DNA from: Silurus meridionalis
Lineage: Eukaryota > Chordata > Actinopteri > Siluriformes > Siluridae
NCBI RefSeq assembly: GCF_014805685.1
Contig: NC_060892.1
Span: 22,431,900 to 22,495,899, forward strand
Length of the DNA: 64,000 nt
Direction: 5' to 3'
Part shown: one piece after another, positions 23,787 to 54,566 of the stretch
How positions within the stretch are numbered: position 1 is the stretch's first letter
Layout: each line of letters opens with the position of its first letter
Program-made: the position numbers and the translations under genes
Notes under the pieces: model-generated
The model's database searches: none
What the model saw: only the letters and a program-made list of their open reading frames with translations
What the model was told of the DNA's origin: nothing

Positions 23787-25969
23787 GTTGACTGCAGCAA
23801 TTCCATGGAGACCGGACGAGAGGAAAGTTTCTGGACCCACTTGCATCAAGCTGGGTCAAAGGGTTTCACTCACACACACACTGGAATGTGGGAGATGGGT
23901 ATGGAAATACACTAAGAGGTCATCCACATTTTTCAGTACACTTTCAACCAGAGAACTAGTCACGTGGCCTCCCGGAGTAGTACCGGAACCAAATTGCGCA
24001 ACTAAAATTTGCTGTAAAGTAGGCTCCGACCATCTCCCTATAGTAAACATTTCAGGTGACACACCAGCACGCACATCTTTTCACAACATAACGGCCTGGT
24101 ATCAACTTAAAGCAGAACCAGGAGCAAAAATTGGGAGCATGCGCACTCTCTACGAAAAAATCAACAATGGATTAGATCCTAAAATCTGTTATCTAACCAA
24201 AAATTTAGAACCCGCAATATATAGGTGTACACACACTGAAACAATCAACACTACGCATATGAGTTATACCGAATATAAATTTGACATAACTTCATATGTA
24301 CCTCATAACAATCAACCTGAAGCCTTTGTCTGGACTAGCCGGAGAGAAGGCATGTATTATGGGAAAATGTGTCAATGACCCAGATAATTACACCGGGCCA
24401 CAGAATTGCTCATGGATAATGAAACATTGTTTTAATTTAACCACTTGTGGATATAGCAAACCAAAGGAATGTCCAAAACTATATCCTATTCCTCCTGGTG
24501 GACTGATTAAAGGGAATATTAACAAGACATTATTTCATGATGTGAATCTAGTGATGACACATGTATCATACAATATTTCCAACATCCTATCTGCTTATAT
24601 CAATCACTGTGATTACAATGATAAGACCTATGCATGGCTACAGTCACGAATCGATGATTTAATTTATGACTACAAAACAGACTTGCCGTGCAAATCTCAC
24701 CTGCACGCTCAAAACGAGACCTGCTCGGAAACATAGCAGGTCTCTTCGGCTCAGTTAATTCCATTGCTAACAACTACAAAATTACCAAACAATCACAATT
24801 CTCAACATGGTTTGCGAACCAGGTGGCCACTGGTTTTCAACATATCACAAATAGCAATGAAAATATCATAAAAGCGGTTCGATCCGAGCGCAGGCGCTTC
24901 TGCGATCAGCCACACATTATTCAATCAAACCCGTACCATTGAACGTGACTTAGCCTGTAGGACATATGCACAAGATCTATTCACTGCTGCTAGACAAGAA
25001 ATCCTAGATCTTCGCCTGTACAAAACGCCTAGACATGTTTTGAATGACCTCATAGACATCTTAGATCTACATAGGTGGTATGAATCAGGAAAATGAAAAT
25101 GTAAGATATTCTGAGTTACTATCCACCATAATGATGTTTACAGGAAATGAATGTAATGGATGTATTGGATTTTTCGTCAGTTTTCCTTTGATACACCCAG
25201 ATCAGGTTTTCCAAATTCCACTACCATACGCTCGATTGGCGTGGTAGTGAAGGATCAGGTAATTAAATGGGATCACCTCACTGGATACATGACACAAAAG
25301 GGTACTGAGACCTTGTTTACCAGTCGCACATGTTGCCATGAAACACACAATTATGTTATCTGTACATGTAACACTTTGCAACCTTTCTCTCCCAACAACA
25401 CCAAACTTATTAATGTTCAGTCACTGCATGGTTATTCTGATGTTGTCCAGGTGTCTCACACACAGTGGTGCGTTGTCAGTGAAATGAATTCCTTTACCTA
25501 CGGAGGACTGACCTGCTCTGCTAATCACTCGTTCTGTTTGGAAGTGACAGAGGACTTTTCAATGGGCCAAGTCAACATTTTAGGAAGAATGCCACTGGAC
25601 ACAGAGACCTCACCATGGTGGGATGACACTTTCTATGAGCAAGGCACCCAAGCTGTGGTTGACGCGATGGACCTGACACAAAGACTGATCCTGCAAACTG
25701 AATACCACCTAAACCAAGCACAGGTTGAAACCAACCTGGCACGAAAGACGGCACAACTTTTATCCAGTTCATCCACTCGGTCAGCACAGTACACCTACAC
25801 CTGGTGGGACTGGATGTTCCGGGGATGTGCCATTGGCAGTGCCCTGATCTTCACCTTCACCATGTTCCAGTGCTGTTACTTCAGACACCTCATACGATCT
25901 ACACAAGAATCCACACACGCTGCCCTTGCCCTCAGCCCACTGCAGATACCTGTGTTCCAAAGACTCTAA
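23787..25969 (+). pseudogene. env: Retroviral env remnant, several frame breaks
   Basis: Open segments at 23788-24378, 24296-24736, 24688-24942 and 25160-25969 lie in different frames and together span a surface and transmembrane envelope. The first part is cysteine-rich with N-x-S/T sites. A furin-type RSKR precedes a glycine-rich, fusion-peptide-like stretch (NIAGLFGSVNSIAN) near 24710-24760. The last 269-codon segment has more cysteines, a hydrophobic membrane anchor (about 25815-25880, GCAIGSALIFTFTMFQCCYF) and a short tail ending at 25969. Stops and frame changes near 24340-24378, 24700-24736 and 24900-25160 make this copy non-coding as a whole. The family within retroviruses is not determined. 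Confidence 0.75.
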
Positions 25970-26055
25970 AAAAATAAATAAATAAAAATAAATAAATAAA
26001 TAAAAAATTGCTTTGTCTGACCCCGCAGGTACCCTATTCAAATTCGCCCATGGGG

Positions 26056-26069
26056 CCAAGTGGGGAAAC
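26056..26069 (+). other. Polypurine-tract candidate
   Basis: GCCAAGTGGGGAAA with one more base lies immediately before the 3' LTR. It is short and not purely purine, so it may be degenerate. Confidence 0.4.
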
Positions 26070-27670
26070 TGTAAGACTTTTGCTTGATCCTGACCAAAAG
26101 GTCGGCCCTCCCCGAGAACACAGCATGGATGCCCGAGAGGGCAGGGTGTGGGCCAGGATGTGGGCCCTGTAGATGCCCGAAGCAACAAAGACATCAAAAG
26201 AACTCTTTACGACACAACACGTTTTCCTCCAGGACTCACGGCAGGGGACTAAGACCCATGCAACCCCCCCTTTCGAGAACCAGAACGTTTTCTGGAATAC
26301 AGTAGGCTCCCCGGAGAGCTACCCTTGGTCTTGGTCACCACATCTCCATACAAATGGTGGATCTGCAGACAAGTGTCTGACCCCTCTTCCCCTCCTTTTC
26401 CTGTTACATCCTCAACACAGGACATTCTACAGCACACCAGATGATTATGTGTAAGAAAGGTCATATCACATGTAAATAACGACAGAAAATGTTCATGTTT
26501 CATTTCTTTACAAAGGTTTATCGCGACTGGTACACAGGTCCCATTCCCACAGCAATAGAACAAATAATAAAAAAAGGTTTTAATAAAGTTAAAGAAAACA
26601 CAACTCTATACAAGGAGCGTGCCCCACTACAGATGTATACAGGCGAGGTGCCTCCCACAGGTCTGTAAGAACCAATCAATGCAAACTTCCATGGCTAAAT
26701 AATGTTTACATAATGCTTACTCTATCTGGGTATTTAAGGAGAACTGACCAACAATTCAGGGAATCTGTAAACAGATCTCCCGCACAATTACTGTGTGTCA
26801 CTTTACCAGGTATAAAATGTTTTATATTTCCTGTTTAAATGTAAATACTATTGGTTTGTATTTATGTTATATTTTAATTGAACTATGAATTGGCTTTGAA
26901 TTGTGATTTTCTTACCTGGTTAATAAATTGTTATGTTTGATTTTATTCTGTGTTGCTCGGTAAATGTTGACACTGCAAGTAATAACGTTGCATCCGCAGT
27001 TACCGTAAGGACTGAAAATCAGGCTAGGATCAGCTTAAATCCCAGTTAGATAGTGAATAATACATCAGCTGAGGATTTTAGAGATACGACTAGCACTTGG
27101 CGTTAGTTTAAGTGTACTTAGAAGCGTGGAGGCTAACAATATGTATTCCGTAACATTTCTGATCACTCTTAATAGGGTCAGCCTCAACCTCTGATTATTT
27201 CAATATTATTCTATTCATTACCTGTGGTTAGAAATAATTATTCTAATAATTAAGTGTCACCTCTAAGGGGACTAAATAAAGTATGTTTAAAGTTGAGCAC
27301 GCAGAGAGCGGCCGCTTAAGCATATAGTCCAACCTCTGGCAGCGACCAATACTGATTCGCTTATGACCGTTGACCAGTATATTAATTATAGGGCCCATAC
27401 TAGGATCTTGTGCGACTGTGTGAACCGAATGAACGAGTGTAATGCCAGAGCTTAATCAGAATAACTAGACAAACATCCATCAAAATTATACTATTAGTAA
27501 AATAACAACCTATGCAAATATTCGTTGTTTTATCTAAATGGAGTCAGATAAGAGGTACATTAATCCAAATCTTATTATCTAATGTGAAAGGAAAGATTAG
27601 AACGCGTGAGAATCCTTCGCCACGCCTCTGGAAACCGCCGTTGGACCAGTGGGTGGTTCCCCGCCTTACA
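26070..27670 (+). repeat. 3' LTR
   Basis: 1601 bp, collinear with the 5' LTR. Relative to it, it lacks short blocks near 27145 (TTTAGAGTAA-type) and 27555 (CAATAACAAAAATGAAGTAA). The end CTTACA is followed by the TCAAC duplication. Confidence 0.9.
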
Positions 27671-27679
27671 TCAACCTAA

Positions 27680-28930
27680 TTTTTAATGTCATGTTATATC
27701 TTTTCCCATCATCATTATCTTTTTGCAATTTTAACAGTTCTTTAATGAAATTAAGCAGAAAAATTATTTTGATATTAACTATATTTTTATGAAAAAAAAA
27801 ATCACATTTAAAAAAAAACTTTTGGCGTGTACATTTTTTTGTTCGCTTATTCCAAATTTCATGGGTTTTAATATATTTTTTACTTATGAGCATGTAAACT
27901 CGTACTATCAAACCTTTTCTGGAAAACGTCAACGTTTTGTCACAACATATATCAATTTGTAGGCCTTTTTAATGGTTATTCATAAAATTATGCTATTTGA
28001 TATATAAATTCACATTTTCATTCAAAACATTATTTTTTTTAAGTCGTTTTTGACAAAACTTGATTTTTTATGTCATGTAATGTCATGAATTTTTTTAATG
28101 AAAATGCAAATTCATATATTTGTAATAAAGTTTTTTTAAAAACTCATTTTTTCAAAACTTTATTTGTGATGTCATGTGTTTCACTGACTAATAGCACTTT
28201 TACATTTTTTTCCTTAAATGTACCTTCGGAATACGAAAATTATATTTTCATAATATTTTTGTCAAAACTTTATGATTCTGAATATGAAAACTTATTTTTT
28301 CACCATAACTATCATACCTTTTCTGAAAAAACTTTTTTTTTTTAAAACAAATTTGTCATTACCATCATCATTCACTTGCTGCCATTGTTGAACTCTTTTT
28401 TATAAAATGCAGCTGAAAAAAATCACTATATTTTTTAAAAATAGTGAAATTCTTGTCCAATCTTTATTTGTCCTTATCTTTGTTGTTCCAGTATTCCTTT
28501 TTAAACATTTTTTAATTAAAATTTTGCTTATGAGTATGAAAATGTATATTTTCATAATAACTATCCTACTTTTTATGAGAATAAAGCCATCTATTTTTCA
28601 AAACATAATTTCTCATGTCAATTTATCTTTTTTCATTTACTTATTGCCTTTTGTAACAGTTATTTATTAAATTATGCAAATGAATATAAAAATTTATATT
28701 TTCATAAATACTTGGATTTTTGCATGGGGGAAAAATCCATGTTTTTGACAAAACTTGATTTTCACTGTCATGTTTTTTTCTCCTTATTCCACTTTTTAAC
28801 AGATTTTAATGAATTATGCTTATGAATATGAGAATTTATATTTTCCTAAGAAATAAATATGTAAAAAGTATGAAAAAAGTCATATTTTTGTCAAAACACG
28901 ATTTGGCATGTGACATATTTTAGTTTTTTA
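27680..28930. repeat. Diverged AT-rich tandem repeat related to the satellite
   Basis: Loose repeats of the order GAATATGAAAA / TTCATATTTTCATAA / CTATCATA / TTTTTGTCAAAAC(A/T)TGATTT / TTATGTCATG recur every ~150-200 bp. The same word order (ATGAACATTCATATTTTC, ACTATCATATTTTTG, TTTTTGTCAAAACAT) occurs in each satellite monomer of the 1-15.9-kb array. The GC-richer anchor block is absent. No gene. Confidence 0.65.
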
Positions 28931-29630
28931 AATACATATTGTATGTTGTAACAGATATTAATAATATAAAAATAAAAAATATAAATATATATAATTTATA
29001 AAAATGTACATTTATATTTTTATATATTTCTTTTAACAATATATGTGAGTTTTTCCAAAGCCAAACAATGAGACCGTTCTTGTCACCATTGTTTAAAATG
29101 AGGGCCTTTTGTATTTTTCAAATGACGACCTAATACAAGTTTTGCTTATACTAAACAGAATATTAAAATCATCTTATCAGAGCTAGTAAAGGTGCACGTT
29201 GCAGGGAAAATATTTAGTATACAGAGTTTAGGACACTTGGGAACACCAGGGATTAAAAATCTAAAACTTTTTCCCAAAAACATTCAACTTGGGGGCATTT
29301 TCATAAACAGTGATAAAAGTTCCTTTCTCTAGATTACATTTTATACATTGATTGGGAATGTTAATTAAATTTGTGTAGCAATTTAGGATTGATGTATAAT
29401 CTCATGATCGATTTATATTGCAGAAGCTTGAATCTCGTATTAATTGTCTGAGTTTGGGCCTTTAGACAGATACACTGATACTCATCATCCGTTATATTTT
29501 CATTTATATCTCTACACCATGCCAGACGTTTATCTTCGGTATGTTTCTTGCACTTAGCGGAGATTAGTCTATAAAGCATAATAATTTGCCTACCCCCATT
29601 AAAGTGGTCTAAAGTAACTTTTTCTAAAGG
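28931..29630. other. AT-rich, no feature recognised
   Basis: Simple AT-rich sequence up to the GATA microsatellite, with no supportable exon or transposon end. Confidence 0.4.
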
Positions 29631-29631
29631 G

Positions 29632-29740
<109 letters not shown>

Positions 29741-29855
29741 AGAAGAGAAATGGTTCTAAGGATATGGCATTGAAGAGTAAATGTGCAGAACGGAAGGTTA
29801 CAAGATTATGGCATTTAAGAAATGTGCAAGCTGAATAAACTGTCAACTATATATA

Positions 29856-29865
<10 letters not shown>

Positions 29866-29924
<59 letters not shown>
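29866..29924. repeat. (AT)n microsatellite
   Basis: AT dinucleotide run next to the 3' end of the minus-strand Rex1-like LINE; it may have grown from that element's AT-rich tail. Confidence 0.95.
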
Positions 29925-29928
<4 letters not shown>

Positions 29929-30129
29929 CACATTATATACACATTCACATTCATGAATGTGAAATGTTGGGCAGAATGTACAGTAGGGATATAAAGATAC
30001 ATATAGATAAAAAATTGTGCAGATGTAATGAGGAGTAGAAAATATATACTATGTAATATGTACACTGTTATATACATGCGGTTATATACACTGTTTTGTT
30101 CTGTGTTTGTTTTGTAGTGATCTAGCGGT

Positions 30130-32035
30130 GTCGTGTAGAGTTCAGTAGTGTGATGGTGGATGGAAAAAAGCTGTCCCTGAACTTGCTGCGTAAGTTCCTG
30201 TATCTCCTTCTTGATGGAAGGAGGTTAAACAGTTTGTGACTGGGACGTGAAGAGTCCTTGATAATGTTGTGAGCTCTGTGCAGACATCTGCTGTGGTGAA
30301 GGTGTTCAATGACAGATAGTTGGGTGCCAGTGATGTGTTTGGCGGTTTACGTTCATACACAGTGGTGCCTCCGTACCATACAGTGATGGAGTTGGTCAGG
30401 ATGCTCTCAATAATGCAGCGGGAGAAACTCGTTAAAATCCCTGGGGACAGATGAGCTTTCTTGAGACTTCTCAAGAAGTACAGGTGTTGTTGTGCTTTTT
30501 TAACCAGGGCTGAAGTGTTCTGCTGCCATTGCAGATCCTCAGAGATGTGAACCCTCAGGAACTTGAAGCTGGAGACTCGCTCTACCTCAGTTCCATTGAT
30601 GTTGGCTGGTAGATGTCTCCTGCTGTTAGATTTCCGAAAGTCCCCAATGAGCTCTTTAGTCTTTGTGGCATTGAGGGTCAGGTTGTTTTTGGCACACCAT
30701 GCTGTCAGATTTTAGATCTCTTCCCTGTAGGCCGATTCATCGTTGTTGTCGATTTGGCCGGTGGTGTCATCTGCATACTTGATGAAGATGTTGGAGTTAT
30801 ACAGAGCACAATCGTGGGTGAACAGGGAGTAGAGTAGTGGGCTCAGAACACCGCCCTGCAGGATGCCAGTGTTCAGAATGAGGGTTGAGGATACCTGGTT
30901 GCCCAACCTAACAGATTAAGGTCTGTTGGTGAGAAAGTCAAGAATCCATCTGCAAGTGGAGGTGCAGATATCCAGGTCACTGAGCTTAGTGATCAGTAAA
31001 GTGGGGAGGGCTGTATTAACCGCAGAGCTAAAGTCAATGAACAGCATTCTGATGTAGGTGTTGCTTTTATCCAGATGGGTGAGGGCTGATTGAAGGGCTG
31101 TGGAAACTGCATCCTCTGTTGACCTGTTCTGGCGAACTGGTGTGGGTCCAGTGTAGGTGGTAGGCCCACAGTGAGGTTATTCAGGACCAGCTTTTCAAAG
31201 CACTTCATAGCGATAGGGGTGAGTGCAACTGGGCGAAAGTCATTCAGGCATTCAGCAGCTGAGTGCTTAGGCACAGGTATGATGGTTGTCATCTTCAGGC
31301 ATGTAGGAACCGTGGCTTGGGCTAGTGACAGGTTGAAAATGTCAGCGAAACCTGTGCCAGTTTCCCAGCGCATGCTCTGAGAACACGCCATCCAGGGCCA
31401 GCTGCTGTGCGTGCATCCACTCTGCTAAACTCTGAATAGACATCCATTGTTAAAAGTGAAAGTGGGCTGTAAGCTGTGAAAGAGCCAGTGGTTGAGGTGA
31501 AATGTCCTGTGCTTTGATCGAAACGAGCAAAAAAGCGATTGAGTTTGTCCGTTAGGATGGCACTGCTAGTTGGTTGAGCTGTACATTGAGCTGTACGTTT
31601 GTAGTCTGTGATGGTCTGGATGCCTTTCCACATGCGTCTGGGGTCAGAGTTGTGGAATTGCTCTTCCATGTGGAGTTTGAATATGAGTTTTGCTCTCCTG
31701 ATGCCTCTTTTCAGGTTAGCCCTGGCTCTGTTGTAGTCCTCTACGTTGCCAGATTTAAAGGCAGCATCTCTTGCTTTCAACAGAAGACAGACTTCAGAGT
31801 TTATCCACGGCTTCTGATTAGGGAAGCCTGTCGGCCGAGCTGGATCAGCGGTGTTCGGGCTATTTCCAGAGGGAGTTCAAAGTTCGTCGATTGCTCATAT
31901 CTGTAGTTGTGGCCGATGTCTAATAATGTTATTATTTGAGTGAATAAACATGCTGTTTTTTTAGTAGAAATTGCTACTAAATCGCAAAATCTGGAGAGAC
32001 GCCGGGCCTTGCATTGTGCACGCGGCGCCATCTTG
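30130..32035 (-). mobile_element. Rex1-like LINE, 5'-truncated and broken
   Basis: On the minus strand, in order: a region before the reverse transcriptase (KARDAAFKSGN, RRMWKGIQTITDYK; about 31780-31500), RT fingers ([26 protein letters not shown]; about 31320-31200), the RT palm (GVLSPLLYSLFTHDC and YADD; about 30860-30770), and the thumb/C-terminus (RSLKKAHLSPGILT, ESILTNSITVW; about 30475-30380). These are the motifs of Rex1/Babar-type LINEs of fish. The frame is broken several times and the endonuclease is missing. It ends in AT-rich 3' sequence below 30130. Confidence 0.82.
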
Positions 32036-32039
32036 GTCG

Positions 32040-32945
32040 CCGAATCGGCAATAAAGAGGACTTATTTTGTATCTTGTTGAAAAAAAATTCCTAATTCTAA
32101 TCCAAATCCTAATCCTGAAGATATTTTTAAAAAATGTGTTTTAGGTAGATCAAACTTTTATTTAGTAATGAAAATACACAAACCTTTTGTTGCCCAAATT
32201 TTGAATTCATCATCGGGTGTCCCAGGTGTAAAGTTAGTATTACCCCAAATAGGGGTAAATTGTGATAATTGAGGTAACCTCCCTAAGATGTTTCAAGAAT
32301 TCATACCATACCACAACAGTATTTTAACAAATGGATTGGAAGTAGCTTTTTCTGTAAACCTTCTAATTGTTTTTAACTATGAACATTTAACTGTGTAAAG
32401 GGAGCACCTACTGCAACAGCGTACCTTTGTTTTGTGTACATAATGTATAATTGCCACAACTATAAAGGTTAAGAGCGCCGTTTAATTTTATCGGAAAAAC
32501 AGTGGACCAGAAATAGACTTTATATTTTAAACAAACAGTCAGAAGTGAAAGTGAGTTGGTGCAAGTTTAGTTTGTAGGCAAACCAGTAAAAATGACATTG
32601 GTTGAGCCAGATGAAGGCAATCCAAGGTTCTGAATGAAGGTGTTAAATGCCTGTAAAATTTGAAACTGACATGCTGCAGCAATCTACAGTCATGAGTTGC
32701 ATGCGAAAGCAGATACCCAAGTAAGGAAACGTGAGAACAGGCTTTAGATCTTCGCTCAGAGCAAGCAAACAATGTAAATTACTTTACACGTGGAAATGGT
32801 CATCCAAGAGAAAAGGACACAAAGAACAAATCAATAAGTACAAAGACCTTTGTCCTGCAACACACATGATTACTGGCTAAAACAATGTGAATTCAAAACA
32901 CATTTAACAATTTAAAAGCTGATCCGTTGTGGTTGAATCAAACTG

Positions 32946-32950
<5 letters not shown>
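32040..32950. other. No feature recognised
   Basis: Unique-looking AT-rich sequence between the Rex1-like LINE and the Tc1 element. Open frames are short and without motifs. Confidence 0.4.
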
Positions 32951-34407
<1,457 letters not shown>

Positions 34408-34419
34408 TATTTCTATTTT

Positions 34420-34970
34420 CCCAATAACTATGCTACTTTTTTTGAGGAAAAAGACCTATTGTTTAAAATATGATTTCTCACGTCAATTTTTAGGTTTTTT
34501 CGTTCACATATTGCCCTTTGTAACGGTTATTCATGTAATTATGCTAACTAATATACAAATTCATATTTTCATAATTACTTTCATTTATGTATAACAAAAG
34601 TCTAATTTTATTCTGACTTTTTTTTTACTTTTTAACGTTCTTTAATGCTTATAAATAAGAAATTCATAAATCTTTTTTGTTAACTTATTGCTGTTTTAAA
34701 CGGTTGTTTATGAAATTATGCTAAGTAATTTTAAAAAATCATAATTTTATTATCATATTTTTATGAAAAATACATTTTTGTCAAAACATCGTTCAGATAT
34801 GGCACATTTTAGCGGTTTTTCATAAAATTATGATCATGAGTATACCAATTAATATTTTCATAACAACTAGTTTTTCGCTCACGTATTGCACTTTTTTGAG
34901 GGGTTTAAATGAAATTATACAAATGAAAATCTTCACAACAACTATAATATTTTTTGTGTCTGCCAATTTT
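34420..34970. repeat. Second diverged satellite-like stretch
   Basis: It shows the same degenerate words as 27680-28930: CCAATAACTATGCTACTTTT, GGTTATTCATG, AAATTCATATTTTCATAA and ATTTTTGTCAAAACATCG. The two stretches may once have been one array, split by later insertions (inference). Confidence 0.5.
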
Positions 34971-35450
34971 GATTTGGAAAGGTCCAAAACAATCAATACC
35001 TGTGCTAAAACAGGAAGGTTTGTGCTTGAGGTAGATCAGCCATTTAAGGGACCTCAGGTTTAGCCTTTCACTTACGACATTCTTTGCAGTTAAGTTGGGA
35101 TTTCTGAATTGCCCCACGACCTCTTAATATCCACACATTCCTCCTCATTTCACCAAAAACCGGTTCCAGTCCTGTGTGACCCAGCTTGTAGACCTGTATG
35201 AGTAGTTTTGTTGATAGATGGTGAGGATCTAGGACAATGGGATAAGTTGTCTGGAGTTCTAAACCTTTAGCACAACCTAGACATATCACCCATATAAGTT
35301 GACTGGTTTTGTCAATCTCTGGGGCTAAAGTGAGTAATTGGCTTGTAGTGGATACAGGCTTACCAGACTTTAGTTGTTCATATTTCTCTGGAAAGCTGTC
35401 GATAGATATTACAGAAGAGGAGATGTTCTGCTGTCATGTAGTCCTTAACA
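34905..35450 (-). pseudogene. BEL/Pao-like integrase fragment
   Basis: The minus strand reads LELQTTYPIVLDPHHLSTKL, then KLGHTGLEPVFGEMRRNVWI and a CKECRK knuckle. After a frame change it continues with STGIDCFGPFQIKIGR, the start of a DDE core. This order (HHCC zinc region, then V/IDCFGPF) is that of BEL/Pao integrases. Only ~540 bp remain and several stops are present. Confidence 0.65.
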
Positions 35451-35459
35451 TAAACAGGG

Positions 35460-36330
35460 TTAGACAATCACTTTCACTCTTGCAGATACCCTTCTATCAC
35501 AAATCACTCCTGCTTTTCTCCCCACACTCCATTTTGCCTGCACTCTTTTCTTAAATTCTCTAACACACTCTCCATTACTTTGCAGTGTTGACCCCAGGTA
35601 CCTAAACTTCTCCACCTTCACCACCTCTTCTCCCTGCAACTGCACCACTCCACTGCCCTCCCTCTCATTCACACACATGTACTCTGTCTTACTCCTACTG
35701 ACTTCCATTCCCCTTCTCTCCAGCGCGTACCTCCAGCTCTCCAGGCTCATCTCAACCTGCTCCCTACTCTCACCACAAATCACAATATCATTCGCAAACA
35801 TTATACTCTACAAAGACTTCTGTCTGACCTCATCTGTCAACCTGTCCATCACCACTGCAAACAGTAAAGGGCTCACAGCTGATCCCTGATCCCATCTCCA
35901 CCTTGAACCAGTCTTTCGTTCCTACTGCACAGTTCACTGCTGTCACATTGTCCTCATACATGTCCTGCACCCCCCTTACATACTGCTCTGACACCCCTGA
36001 CTTCCTCATACAATACCACAACTCCTCTCTTGGCACTCTGTCATACGCTTTCTCTAAATCCACAAACACACAATGCAACTCCTTCTGACCTTCTCTATAC
36101 TTCTCCATCATCATTCTCAAAGCAACTAATGCATCTGTGGTGCTTTTCCTCGGCATGAAACCATACTGTTGCTCACAGGTGGTCACCTCTTCTCTCAGCC
36201 TGGCTTCCACTACTCTTTCCCATAACTTAATGGTGTGACTGATCAACTTTATTCCCCTGTAGTTACTGCAGGTCTGCACATCTCCCTTAATTTTAACAAC
36301 AGGTAAATAATAGTGCTTAACAGTCACTGG
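35460..36330 (-). mobile_element. RTE/Rex3-like LINE internal fragment
   Basis: The minus strand carries reverse-transcriptase motifs: AYDRVPREELWYCMRKSG (36090-36000), MFAND in place of the usual FADD (about 35800), and KYLGST-like RFRYLGSTLQSNGE (about 35600). It is a different copy from the array LINE: several percent diverged, with no nested L2. Both ends are missing. Confidence 0.82.
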
Positions 36331-37440
36331 CTGATTTGATGTTCTCCATATTCTTGTGATTAATGATAGTGAAGAAAGGAAACAGCTCCCTCCAAATAAT
36401 AAAAAAGATGTTATTATTTATTTAATTTATTTTAAAATTTCCACTGTTACACCAAGTCCAAGAAACATTGTATTTCTCTGAAGGTCTTAAACTGTCACTA
36501 TGACATGACCTTCTCCACTTTCCATTGGTCCATATCTACTCCCATGTTGTCCATGATATATATCCATCCTTTAATAAAAGTCACACGTTTCCAACATGAC
36601 ACTCATGACACTCTCTTTTCAAGGAGCTTTGTTAAAAAATGTAACACTCCCACACCATGTTTTCCCCACTACCTTGAGGCACAAATCTCATCGAGGAACA
36701 CATTGAGATCCTTCCTATTGTGGTTATACCCAGCCACCCATATTAGTTATTTAAACAAAAGAAAAAAAGTTTTTTCATGAAGTGAATTTAATGGTGCAGT
36801 TACATTGTGTGGCCTTTCAAAAGGTGAACAATGATTTGAAATATGTTACGAATCTGACACTAAGGGAAATTGACAGATCTAAGAGAATAGGATGATTAAA
36901 AAGGTATATGATCATTATCTATAATAATGATTGGAAGTGGAGCATGTGAAAGTGGTACTAACCTTTGATTGTAATTGAATCGTGAGTGTGGTTGTTTTTA
37001 TGGTGTCAGCTTCCACTTTCCATCACCCCACAGCACCATGTGATATAAATTTGTAACAATTATTTGAACTATTTGGGGGCACTTGCTTGCTTTTGATAGT
37101 CTTAAAGCAGCTTCCTGTGAGTACCCTTTACTGCTATAAAAGTGCAGTACTGTCCTGTATAACATGCACCTGCATATACTTGCAGCAGTGTAGCAAAAAT
37201 AAATGCCTTATTAATGTTAGCATTAAATTATTAACAAATTATTTTAAATTTTATTAAAGTTATCTGAATTTTTTCTTCGTGTCATAAATTATAAATTTGG
37301 TTTTCTAAAAATTTCGAAACACAGAATTATTATTATTATTATTTTTAATTACGTATTCTTTAGTTATACCGGACACAGTTTTTTTTTGTTTGTTTTTGTT
37401 TTTTTTAAACAATGACTAAAATTTCAAGCATTTGCGAGAA
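36331..37440. other. Upstream flank of zdhhc13
   Basis: No exon or transposon end recognised; AT-rich with an ATT run near 37328. Confidence 0.4.
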
Positions 37441-37469
37441 AGGCGTTTTGCGACATTCCACTTGCATGC

Positions 37470-37625
37470 CGGTGCTGAAAATTGACCAATCAGGGCGCTA
37501 GAGTTATTTCCGGTATCCAGGACGTTGACAGCGAACTCGTCTTAGTGCAGGTTCGGTTTAGCCTTTAGCTTTCCTCATAGTTTGGTGTCAAGTTTATATA
37601 AATAACATCTATAAATGCAGTAGTG
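37470..37625 (+). promoter_or_regulatory. zdhhc13 promoter candidate
   Basis: A GC-richer segment directly before the start codon. It has GACCAATCAGGGCG (CCAAT box at 37486-37490) and TTATTTCCGG (ETS-type GGAA core on the minus strand, about 37504-37513). There is no TATA box near the start. This resembles a housekeeping-type promoter. The transcription start is not known. Confidence 0.5.
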
Positions 37626-53994
<16,369 letters not shown>

Positions 53995-54119
53995 GATGAC
54001 CATTTCAATTTCATTATATATGCATAGGCCAGATCACTTATTACTAGCACAATTTTTTCATAATCTTCCTTGACAAATTGACCAAAAATATGTCGGGCAT
54101 GTGCCATTATTTAACTGTA

Positions 54120-54300
54120 GAGTGCCTTGCATAAGTATTCATCCCCCTTTAAACTTTTACACATTTTCGATTATTGGATATATTTGGGGTTTTATATATT
54201 AAAACAAACAGCCCATAATATTAGTGTCAGGAAGAATTTATATGTTACTATATTATAGTATATTGTGAAATAATTATTATAAAAAAAAAAATCTGATTGC
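54120..54300 (+). mobile_element. Tc1-like end fragment
   Basis: GTGCCTTGCATAAGTATTCA followed by TCCCCCTTTAAACTTTTACA resembles the end of another Tc1-type element. The partner end was not located. Confidence 0.5.
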
Positions 54301-54566
54301 AAACGTACTCCGCCCCATTGTTTTAAAACTCCCAAGTGTAAGCAGTCAGAATTAACATAATTATGAAAATGGGCATGTGAGGAAACAGCGTACCATTTTT
54401 GTCAACTTTCACTCCGAGCCTTAATCGTGACTATCTGTGAAACTCTTTATGCAGAACAGGGTTGGGCTTTTCACAGATTGTTATGCTGCATGGAAAATGT
54501 TAGTGTTGAAGTGAAAGCACAAGTTTAGCGTTACTGGAAGTTGTTAGTGGATGGAAGTCAGGTGGA

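Larger units (their letters stand above)
21239..27670 (+). mobile_element. Endogenous retrovirus-like LTR element, gag-pol deleted, env remnant
   Basis: Two long direct repeats (21239-22868 and 26070-27670), each starting TGTAAG and ending CTTACA, enclose a 3.2-kb interior. The 5-bp TCAAC stands directly outside both ends (21234-21238 and 27671-27675), showing integrase-type insertion. Inside, in order: a primer-binding-site-like sequence, an env leader exon, a short integrase remnant, a broken env and a purine-rich tract. Gag, protease, reverse transcriptase, RNase H and most of integrase are missing. By eye the LTRs differ at about 14 substitutions and a few small indels (roughly 1%), so the insertion is fairly recent. 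Confidence 0.92.

Noticed and set aside
23787..25969. An intact, domesticated (syncytin-like) env gene
   Set aside because: Several stops and frame changes separate the segments, so this copy has no single long frame. Only the last 269 codons are continuous.
28070..28670. Phe/Ile-rich frames at 28070-28345 and 28407-28670
   Set aside because: Composition follows AT-rich degenerate repeats; no motif, splice site or start context supports coding.
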